Below the pieces are notes generated by a model. That model did not search any database, was not told the DNA's origin, and was given only the letters and a program-made list of their open reading frames with translations. Positions 56,510 to 64,000 of a stretch of DNA of 64,000 nucleotides are shown in pieces. Position 1 is the first letter of the stretch; each line of letters starts with the position of its first letter. This stretch comes from Asparagopsis taxiformis (lineage: Eukaryota > Rhodophyta > Florideophyceae > Bonnemaisoniales > Bonnemaisoniaceae), in contig JALQPE010002090.1 of the NCBI GenBank assembly GCA_030407315.1, positions 16,020 through 80,019 on the forward strand, in the 5' to 3' direction. The translations under genes were made by a program, and so were the position numbers.

Positions 56510-57805
56510 TTACTTGTTGCCAGGCCCTGCAGCACTCCCGTCGTCTATTCGCTTTTGTGCACCTACAACTGCTGCTACGATTAGCTCGATGATTTCCATC
56601 CGCTTCTTCCTCTCCTCTTCTCCTTTCCCGTTTGTGGCACCACTCTTGTTCTCAATGCCAGTGATATGCCCCAACGCCTGTAGCGCCTCGAGAATGTGTT
56701 TCAGAGACCCTCCCTCCTTCACTTCACGCTCCCAGTACCCTGCATTGTCAAACGCGTTTGCTCCAGTTTCGTCCACAAGCGCTAGCAGCGTCTTGATATC
56801 TCCAATATCCCCCAGTCCCAGTCGATAGAATACGGGGATGATGATCACACCACGTTCCCCATACTCTACAAACCGTTGCAGGAAGCATAACAACTCTCGC
56901 ATGGTCCATTTTCGCGCTGGAAATTCAGGTGATAATATTACGACAGCAATGGAAGCAGACTCCATCTCCTCATCCATCTTCTTTGGTGCATTTTGTCCAG
57001 GTTTCAATTCCTCTCTGTCGAAGAACACTTCGAAACCCAGCTCTATCAGCTTGTCGTACACCACTTGCCCAATGGTGTCCTTGTCCGGGCCGGCGTGACT
57101 AATGAACACCTTGCCCTTCTTCTTTCGCTTGCTGCTGCTGTTGTTGCGATCGGAAGATTGTCGTTGTGTGCCAGTACTTGTGGTTTTCGAGAGAGCGGGT
57201 AGTTGTGGTTCATCCCATTCTTCTAGTTTGGTGTCCTCTGCCACCAGTTGTACATACTGTAACCCTCCGTCCTTCTTTGAAGCCCAGAAGCGATGTGTTG
57301 CAGGGGAGTAACTCACCTCCCAGGGTGTGTGATCTAGTGTAGCAACAGTGCTGGTGCTGTTATTGTGCTCCATCTGAACGGCACCTGAATAGAGGACAAA
57401 ATTCTCTGCTAGATTGCAGAAAAGGCGCGAGCGACTGTTTCTGATGGCATTTGCCGATTCCTGGTCATTTTCTACCACAATTTGGTCTCTCATGGTGGAT
57501 GGTTTGACATTCCATGATATCGATTTCTTCACTCTTTCTTCATCAAATTCAGGTTGAGCGAAAGCCTCAGCACTGAGAACAGTCCCCTCTGCATCGAAAT
57601 GTAAACGGTACACTCTTGGTTTCAGGAACATACCTTCGCGATTTTCGAGCGTTTCCGCCCAATCCTCCACATCCAGAAATGTGTGCACCGTCTCACCACT
57701 TGAAATATCAACAATGAATACAGTCAACTCCGGAAACCCACAATACGCAACCAGTCCTCCACCACTACACACTGCAACTCGATATACGTGGTGATCGGGT
57801 TGAAC
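56510..57805 (-). CDS. NLR-like gene 2, C-terminal part (last WD40 blades and TIR)
   Basis: Continuation of gene 2 after a one-base deletion near 57800. Contains the last propeller blades (GGLVAYCGFPELTVFIVDIS), a Ser/Asn/Lys linker, and the TIR domain: GKVFISHAGPDKD, GFEVFFDREELKPGQ, VVILSPEFPARKWTMRELL with the predicted catalytic Glu, and VIIIPVFYRLGL. About 420 residues align nearly colinearly with gene 1. The region just after TIR differs most between copies (GDIGDIKTLLALVDETGANA against ECRDVETLLNITGETGRNV), so it may be under different selection. The protein ends at TAA 56512-56510. Confidence 0.88.
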   Translation of the reverse strand, partial: VQPDHHVYRVAVCSGGGLVAYCGFPELTVFIVDISSGETVHTFLDVEDWAETLENREGMFLKPRVYRLHFDAEGTVLSAEAFAQPEFDEERVKKSISWNVKPSTMRDQIVVENDQESANAIRNSRSRLFCNLAENFVLYSGAVQMEHNNSTSTVATLDHTPWEVSYSPATHRFWASKKDGGLQYVQLVAEDTKLEEWDEPQLPALSKTTSTGTQRQSSDRNNSSSKRKKKGKVFISHAGPDKDTIGQVVYDKLIELGFEVFFDREELKPGQNAPKKMDEEMESASIAVVILSPEFPARKWTMRELLCFLQRFVEYGERGVIIIPVFYRLGLGDIGDIKTLLALVDETGANAFDNAGYWEREVKEGGSLKHILEALQALGHITGIENKSGATNGKGEEERKKRMEIIELIVAAVVGAQKRIDDGSAAGPGNK

Positions 57806-60573
57806 TTGATCACATCCCCTTTCCCTTCAGCGACATCTTCAACTTTTCTCACCTCAATCTCTTCCGATCTCCTGTTGAACAAAGCCATGAATGAGTCATC
57901 ACACGATATCCCAAACGCTCTGATGTCACTGACGAACGAATCTTCGGCACCACGCGAGTTGGCATCTCCCACACGCGTCGTGTCCCACACGAACACGTTT
58001 CCATAGTTGTAGTCGCCCAAAAATAACTGTGATTCATCTTTGTTCAGTACAATCGACAACGGAAAACTCATTCGTGAGTCATCGAAACGGTGTATCATAG
58101 AAACGCCGTTCGAGACACTTTTCATGTCCCACACAATAATTTCCGTCCGGCCTGCAGAGTACAACAGATTTGCATCTCTGCTGAACACAATGGAAAGAAC
58201 TGCATATTTGTGCCCAATCAGCGGTTGACAAACTTGTCTCCGATCTTGTACACTCCACAATCGTACACTCCTGTCCAAAGATCCCGACGCGATAATACGT
58301 TCGTCGGCACTCAGCGCAACACAGTAAACATGGCCTGTGTGTCCTGTGAGCGCCTCTCCATTCGCTGTCCACGTGTCCACGTCCCAAACTCGAAGTGTAT
58401 GATCATATGATCCAGACACCGACACGTTCTCACTGCTCCCAACAGCCAGCGCCCATACGCGATCACTGTGCGCGTTAACACACTTCAACACGCGTCCACT
58501 TGTCGCCTCCACGAATCGCACGTTGCCACTTGACGACCCAACAGCCAGTACTCGACGTGTCGGCAGCAGAACAGCACACAACAGGAATTCATTGGTCTCC
58601 AGCTTGAGCTTGAATGATCGATGACGCGTGTTCTTCCACACATTCACAGTCCCATCAGCTGAACATGAGTAGATATCTCCGCTTCTCCTGTCGATGCAAA
58701 TCCCCATCACTGGCGTGTTGTGTCCATCCAGTATACAAAGCTCCTCGCCATCATTGCATCCAATGACGCGAACTTTTCCATTGAATCCACCAATTACCAA
58801 TTCATTCTCCTCTACACCCAAATCCATGCGGAAGATGTCAACTTGCGTTGCTAACAAACGTTTCAGCTCACTGTCGACACTGTTCAACACCCCAGCACCA
58901 GCACGAACCCACGGCCGATTACTGTGCACCTCAATGCCCCACATCACTCGTCGGATGACACTCGAGTCGCTTCGCAGAGAAGCAAGCCGCCCAAAAAGTT
59001 GGAACGAATACTCTCTGCGATTATTCATGCAGAACGGGACTGCGCACTTGTGCATCGTCGCTATCAGAGTCTCGATGTCTTTCACAACTGTACCTCGGTT
59101 GTCGCTACTATCATTTCTCTCAATGTAGTCGCGCAGCATTGCTAGGTCGGACATGATCTTGCGGAATGGCACCCGTTTCTCGTCATTGTTTACACATTGT
59201 ATCCAAGAGTAGTCGGTGAGAAGGCGCAATGCATCTGTGCCCCGTCTGGCGCCGAGCATGTGGTACACAATGTTCTCACTCATGTATGCCTCCTCTGACA
59301 ATTTCTGCCATTTCGGAGTGGATGTGGGGGATTCAGATGTCGAGTAGAACTGGTCTACAAGGCTGGCGTGGTACGTTTGCACCTCATCTCCTTCAGTCAG
59401 ATGCACTGCATAGTCATGAACCAGGTCATGAACGGCCAATGCGGCATTTGTACTCTCACCAACAGTGGCTGCAGATGCAATGTTCCCTTCGATCAGCAGG
59501 TTCATACCGTGCTTGACATCCTTGTGAGACAGGCCCCAAAGATGCTGGAGTGTGGTCAGCGGTATGGACGATTGCTTCTGGAGCACACTGAGCGATTGGA
59601 ACAGTTTTGTGAGGCAAACCGTTTCCACCTTCCATTTCTGCTCTGCTACATTTAAACTCGATTGCAAGGAGGCGTACAAACCCAAGTGTTCCAAGCTCTC
59701 GGTCTCACCAAGTTGCTGCACGTTGTGCTGCAGGGCGTCCCAGTACCTAATCCATGCTGCGTCTTTGGAGCCGTCGGGAAGCTGATCCATTTCACGAAGC
59801 ACGGAAGTACCTGCAACACTGAGTGCTAATGGGGGACCGGCCCAGGTCTTGACAATGTTTTCCAAGGCGTCTTTACTTTCGGTCGAGAGAGAGTTCAGTG
59901 CCGATGGCTGTACATTGGGATAACGGCACAGAATTCGCTTTGCTGTTTCAGTATCTGACGCATCCGGTATCACAAAGATTTGGACGTCGTGAAGAGGAAT
60001 GCGTGCCACACCATGATCCCTGGTCGATGTGAGCAGCTTGAGGGACGCAGATGGGAGCTTACGCACAGCAGCGCAAAATTCCTTGAGCAGCGCGTACAAG
60101 GTGTCGGACACATCCCAGACGTCATCGAAGATAAGCAAAATATTTTGGTCCTTGAGCTGATCGAGAAATTTCTGCAACAGCACAGTTGGAGATTTATCAG
60201 TGGCGGACATGCGGAGAAAATCGTCGAGAAACTGGGGACAAGCTTCTCGGACAAGCTCTTCTAGCTGTGTCATCAATTTCGAAACGGTGGCGTCCTGGCC
60301 AAGCGAAATGAACCATATGCCGTCGGGGTATCTCGCCCAGATGTCACTGTCATGGCCGATTTCCTTGAGAATGGTTGTCTTTCCAGCGCCGCCCATACCG
60401 ACGAGGGCGACAGTGTTGCGTCCACGTGTACGAGAGAGGAGTTCGTGCTTGGCTCTACTCTCTGGGGTGTGGGATTGTTGGGAAAAGTCGAGGACGGCGG
60501 CGTGATTTGGTGGAACATGGAAAGTGTTTGGCTGTCTCGCTGGTAGGTTAGGGAGAGAAAAGCTACCTCCCAT
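57724..60573 (-). CDS. NLR-like gene 2, N-terminal part (NB-ARC and WD40)
   Basis: ATG 60573-60571 begins MGGSFSLP, again fitting N-myristoylation. NB-ARC motifs: VGMGGAGKTT, LLIFDDVWD, LLTSTRDHG, a GLPL box changed to WAGPPLALSVAG, and HDLVHDYA. The reading frame runs on, without the gene 1 shift, through the linker (RRSGDIYSCSADGTVNVW) into at least five WD40 blades (VSGSYDHTLRVWDVDTW, SGSLDRSVRLWSVQ, VFVWDTTRVGD). Near 57800 it is one base shorter than gene 1 (TTCAACCCG against TTCAAAACCG), which moves the frame and ends this block in unrelated residues. Roughly 85-90% identical to gene 1 where aligned by eye. The two genes are tail to tail. Confidence 0.9.
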   Translation of the reverse strand: MGGSFSLPNLPARQPNTFHVPPNHAAVLDFSQQSHTPESRAKHELLSRTRGRNTVALVGMGGAGKTTILKEIGHDSDIWARYPDGIWFISLGQDATVSKLMTQLEELVREACPQFLDDFLRMSATDKSPTVLLQKFLDQLKDQNILLIFDDVWDVSDTLYALLKEFCAAVRKLPSASLKLLTSTRDHGVARIPLHDVQIFVIPDASDTETAKRILCRYPNVQPSALNSLSTESKDALENIVKTWAGPPLALSVAGTSVLREMDQLPDGSKDAAWIRYWDALQHNVQQLGETESLEHLGLYASLQSSLNVAEQKWKVETVCLTKLFQSLSVLQKQSSIPLTTLQHLWGLSHKDVKHGMNLLIEGNIASAATVGESTNAALAVHDLVHDYAVHLTEGDEVQTYHASLVDQFYSTSESPTSTPKWQKLSEEAYMSENIVYHMLGARRGTDALRLLTDYSWIQCVNNDEKRVPFRKIMSDLAMLRDYIERNDSSDNRGTVVKDIETLIATMHKCAVPFCMNNRREYSFQLFGRLASLRSDSSVIRRVMWGIEVHSNRPWVRAGAGVLNSVDSELKRLLATQVDIFRMDLGVEENELVIGGFNGKVRVIGCNDGEELCILDGHNTPVMGICIDRRSGDIYSCSADGTVNVWKNTRHRSFKLKLETNEFLLCAVLLPTRRVLAVGSSSGNVRFVEATSGRVLKCVNAHSDRVWALAVGSSENVSVSGSYDHTLRVWDVDTWTANGEALTGHTGHVYCVALSADERIIASGSLDRSVRLWSVQDRRQVCQPLIGHKYAVLSIVFSRDANLLYSAGRTEIIVWDMKSVSNGVSMIHRFDDSRMSFPLSIVLNKDESQLFLGDYNYGNVFVWDTTRVGDANSRGAEDSFVSDIRAFGISCDDSFMALFNRRSEEIEVRKVEDVAEGKGDVIKFNPITTYIELQCVVVEDWLRIVGFRS

Positions 60574-61276
60574 TTTGAGAGCGGTGGTGGCGGAGGCGAT
60601 GGCTAGAGGGGGCGAGTCGTTTCAGTATGAAAGGAGGGGCGATGGGCGTTTGACAGAGCGGAGGGCTGAAACGGCTTTGGCGGAAATTTGAATACGCGGT
60701 GTAGAATGGAGCCGTTATGGGCGTGGGGGGAAGGAGCGTCGTAAGGCACGTTTGGCGGGGAGGGAGGTCGAGGAGGGGGCGGTGAAGGGTTTGGGAGATA
60801 AGTCTTAGATGGACAAGCGGGAGAGATGGAATATCGTTGAGGGCGCGTTGTCGTGAGATTTGTATTGGGATAGGGTTGCGGACGGGGATGGGTTGGTTGT
60901 GGCGGTAGAGTTGGTAATGGCGTTTTCGAGACGTGGGAAGCCAAGGCAACAGGTGGATGTCTGTGTGAGATCGCGGTATGCAATGATTGCCAAGTAGGCA
61001 ATGCTTACTGGCCATGCACTGGACTATAGGAACACTTGTTGGTCTGGGACAGGTGGATTACACCGAACGACTCATCAAAATACAAGTGGGAGACTAGACA
61101 ACTCGTGCGCGGTTGAGTCGAAGATAGCAAACGACTGGGGACGTTGCTGCCGCGATGAATTATGTGAAAGGAAATGGAGTGTGGGAGACGGTTGCGCGGG
61201 CTTGGGAACAGGAGGGACGTAGCTCGTAGGGACGAAGCCGGCGACGGCATCAGTGGTGCCGTTGATTGACCTGTCG
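60574..61276. other. Upstream region of NLR-like gene 2
   Basis: No gene supported. G-rich on the plus strand (C-rich leader on the coding strand) near 60720-60790. The minus-strand frame through here shows only low-complexity Pro/His/Arg sequence. Unlike gene 1's upstream region except for R1 further out. Confidence 0.4.
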
Positions 61277-61500
61277 CAGTGAAAGTGCCGTGCAAGCCGA
61301 TTGTTTTAGGAGGCGTGACGTCACTCCATGCGTCCCGTGTCGTGTGCCGTTCACGGTGCACATCACATCGCAACCAGAGAATCTCGGGTCGAGACGCGGC
61401 CAGCAATGTGCGCAAGTCATACACGTGTACTTTTATGGCTGTCTGGCCTGTCACAGATGAACAAGTGCCCGTCCTGCGGAATATGTCGGTTAACATCCCT
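61277..61500 (+). repeat. Repeat R1, copy 2
   Basis: Counterpart of 43265-43490 with TGACGTCA at 61316-61323. Orientation relative to the window is the same as copy 1, so relative to its nearest NLR-like gene it is reversed. This copy has no insertion and thus shows the empty target of element D. Confidence 0.65.
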
Positions 61501-62084
61501 ACCACTACCGTTCTCGGCCCAGAACACCACTTAACACTTTGAGACGAAGGAATTGAAGAACGCAGTTTTACTGCAAGGTTTGCGGGAAATTCACCTGGCC
61601 AAACCTGGGGGGTAGGAGTGCTGTAGTCCCTCAGGTGTGACCCTGCCTGCGCATGTAGCAAATGCCCCCCCCCCAGAGGTGCCCTGGGTGACTATAAATT
61701 CTACAAGGTCAGCGGGATGGAGGGAGGGTTTTCAACGGAAACGGATGTATGGGGGAGAGCGCAATGCAGTCCGGGTCGTTGGAGCTGGGAGGCGAGTCTG
61801 CTTGCTCCTTGACCTGGCGTCACTGATCGGGTGCTGCTTGGCGATTGCCTCAGTCCTGTTATGTCGCCGTCGATAGTTTCCATTGCAGCTTCAGCCGTGA
61901 TTCAATCAATCGCAGCCCAGCCCCGGTACAGGGGATGACCCTCCAATTTTGGGTTGCGTACTGTACCCGATACAGAAAGAGTCCCCGCCAACTACTCATC
62001 GTGCCTGCACTATCGTTTTGATGTTAAAATATCTTCTGCGCGTCTTTAAATTCTAATTTCAACCTGCCAATTGTTAGCCGTTTG
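61501..62084. other. Gene-less stretch with a C-run
   Basis: Contains a run of about 13 C near 61664-61676. A segment at about 61700-61770 is inverted at about 63830-63900 (shared GCGGGATGGAGGGAGGG and GGAAACGGATG). No gene assigned. Confidence 0.4.
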
Positions 62085-63608
62085 TCTGCCTCCGAGACCG
62101 CCACGTGTGGTCTCCAAAATACGTGTAGAATATTATTTTACGGTTTTGAGATATTTTCGTAGCCAATGAAATGGCGTTTACCGCTGTGATCAGGCCCAGA
62201 AATTGTATTCTCCAAGCGTACCAGGGGATACGGCATCACTGATTGGTCGCGCGTTGCTGTCAGGACCTGCGGCGCACAGTCGAAATTCAACGCTGTCGAC
62301 TCACATGGCCCGTGCGTTCCAACGCGTTGGATTGGTGGACGACTTGATCTGCCGAGGAGATGAAATCACATCACGTCACGTCTAGCTGATTGTGATGGGC
62401 GGTATTTCATTTCCCTATCATCATCCTCAGCTTCGTAGCGAAGCGCTCGCTGCAGCAGAGAAACTCGGCGTCTCATGCTGCGAAGGCGGTGCTTCATGCG
62501 AGAGACAATACTAGAAACCTTTGAAATGTCGGAATTGAGGTGTGCGATGGCTCGCAGAAGTTTTCTGGAAGAAAGCATGCCAGATGCACAGAGGATTGTT
62601 TGAAAGGATATTTACCGTCTGTGATATGTAGTGATGGATGTGCAATAAAAAGTGGACTAGAATGCACATTTATTGAGCTGCGCTGCATTGTCAACACCAA
62701 ACCAACACCCGTCTCTGACTCCATATGCCGATGACGATTCCCGTAGTCTAGTTACATCCCATCAGCCGTGCTGTGATTGGACTTGGATCGAGTCGTTGGT
62801 TGTAGAGCAAGTAAACTTTGCAGTGTCAGCAGGCGAGGAAACATTGCATTCATTCCAGTTCAGTTAATCTGCCGGACGGTAGTTGCGACATGCATTCCAC
62901 GTCGGAAATACACCGCGACGCCAATACATCGACTAGCTTCATCCCACAGCACCAGCACTGCCATCACCAGTTAGCAGTCTCTGCTCATTAGGAACAACAC
63001 AATGGCGTACCTGGCCCCCGCTGGAATTCATCGCACAATTGCACACATCACCATTGATGGGTCATCACACCGACCGTCATGAGGTCTCCACTCTCAGCAT
63101 TGGTGCCCATCTCAATGGGCGGACATGGCATTCACCGCTGTTCCTTTTCATCCAGCTCCATTATGAATCGCGCACGCTACGCTTGTTGAACCCATTCATC
63201 GACCAACTGCACCAAACTTCTTCCCGTTGTCCGTAGTTTTCCAGGACCAAAAAGCGCATCAACAATGACATAAAACAACCTGCAATCCTGTCACCGAACG
63301 CTCGTCCAAATCGTGTCGCACTCAATCGATCACATGATGACCTGAGAGCAATGGTGGAAAGATTGGAAATACTTGTACCTCATATTCCGAATTTGGTAGA
63401 CTTCAAGCAGGACTAGCCTCGATAACCCCGAGAGCACTGCATGTTTTCACGGAGCAATTGAAACTTCGAAACGCCATGGCTCGCTCGAACGGGAACCAAA
63501 ACACCTCGAGACGTACGCGCGGGTTACATACGACGACCACTCTGCTCGAATCAACCGGAAAAGAACGGCCACTCGTGCAGTTGTGAGAAATGAACATAAA
63601 TTTGTAGA
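62085..63608 (+). repeat. Repeat R2, copy 2
   Basis: Direct repeat of 53600-55291, with the CCAAT-type block near 62161 and the same closing sequence GAACATAAATTTGTAG. Shorter by an internal gap near 63230. Confidence 0.85.
62366..62578 (-). CDS. Possible small protein in repeat R2 (70 codons)
   Basis: ATG 62578-62576. It reads LLRAIAHLNSDISKVSSIVS, then RMKHRL and an Arg-rich stretch, coiled-coil-like and basic. The other R2 copy keeps the same start and phase (LLRTIAHLNSDISKVSSVVS) over about 50 residues, with mostly conservative changes, and then stops. Agreement across a diverged duplication hints at coding, perhaps a first exon, but may simply reflect sequence similarity. No family recognised. 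Confidence 0.25.
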   Translation of the reverse strand: MLSSRKLLRAIAHLNSDISKVSSIVSRMKHRLRSMRRRVSLLQRALRYEAEDDDREMKYRPSQSARRDVM

Positions 63609-63616
63609 AAATAAAA

Positions 63617-63982
63617 CTAGAATTTCAAGGCCTGCGAAAATATTCCAACTTTGGAACAGTAGTGCGCGGGCACAATACACTCAGTGGAAACCGCAGAATC
63701 TGAACGGCACGCACGGCGTCCGCTGGGATCGGGTTGAATCTCCGTCGCAGCTACAATGCTTGATATCGACAGAGTCGCCAAGTAGCCAAACGCGTCTCCG
63801 AACTTCTGCCAACTGATACCAATCGTGCTCTTTCCCTGCATCCGTTTCGGTTTTTGAAACCCCTCCCTCCATCCCGCGCTGGCCCGTGTAACATTTTTCA
63901 GACATCCTGCGCAACCCCGTATTAGTTTGAGCGCAGAACCACTCCATCCCCCACTACGCCAACCGCTGTTTCCACAGTCCAT
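63617..63982 (-). other. Open frame at the right edge, unassigned
   Basis: A minus-strand frame of 121 codons; the stretch AGWREGFQ with K/RKRM is shared with a plus-strand frame near 61710-61760, because that region is an inverted repeat of this one. No domain recognised. It may be the end of a gene or element outside the window, or chance. Confidence 0.2.
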
Positions 63983-64000
63983 CCGGTCGGCCTCGGATCG

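Noticed and set aside
60563..61015. 150-codon Pro/His-rich minus-strand frame overlapping the start of NLR-like gene 2
   Set aside because: Overlaps the leader of gene 2 in another phase; composition follows the C-rich leader.
61005..61661. 218-codon minus-strand frame through R1 copy 2
   Set aside because: The equivalent region in R1 copy 1 is not open in the same phase, and the translation is low-complexity.

Overview
The window looks like nuclear DNA of a eukaryote: chromodomain Ty3/gypsy and Ty1/copia LTR retrotransposons, a hAT DNA transposon, and long intron-free coding regions for NB-ARC/WD40/TIR proteins. No bacterial operon signals, rRNA, tRNA or CRISPR array were seen. A compact-gene alga such as a red alga would fit, but the species is a guess from element style and gene architecture only.

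Layout. 1-623: start of a zinc-finger protein, probably a transposase, running off the left edge. 624-3361: no gene, but a palindrome, degenerate repeats carrying splice-like motifs, a 24-bp array and a 43-bp array. 3389-5024: a 5'-truncated, frameshifted copia remnant. 5141-40660: a stack of nested transposons. Copia element D (about 3.2 kb itself, minus strand) is split by two chromoviral gypsy elements, A (7163-21846, plus) and B (22053-39709, minus). A hAT element (40663-43254) sits against D's right end. Every insertion has matching target-site duplications: GTACT for D, GTTAG for A, GACGG for B and GTGGCAGT for the hAT.

43263-64000: a host segment with two closely related NLR-like genes placed tail to tail, at 44039-48204 (plus) and 56510-60573 (minus). 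Each reads N-myristoylation-type start, NB-ARC ATPase, WD40 propeller, C-terminal TIR. Each copy has one frameshift, at a different place. Between them is a recent 4.4-kb copia-type element, C (49131-53571), with identical LTRs but no reverse-transcriptase palm. Two direct-repeat families (R1 near 43270 and 61277; R2 near 53600 and 62085) show that the locus was duplicated and rearranged.

How it fits together. Both gypsy elements have a -1 gag/pol arrangement, a homologous slippery-type heptamer (canonical in B, one base off in A), and hairpins of different sequence at nearly the same position. Both carry extra, largely antisense material between pol and the 3' LTR. In B it is a duplicated 742-aa ORF of unknown function. 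In A it is decayed pieces of an NB-ARC/WD40 gene, a Sel1-repeat gene and an ABC-transporter ATPase. B also keeps a third, internal LTR that differs from its two matching outer LTRs, suggesting the composite moved as one unit. All homology and identity statements are by eye.
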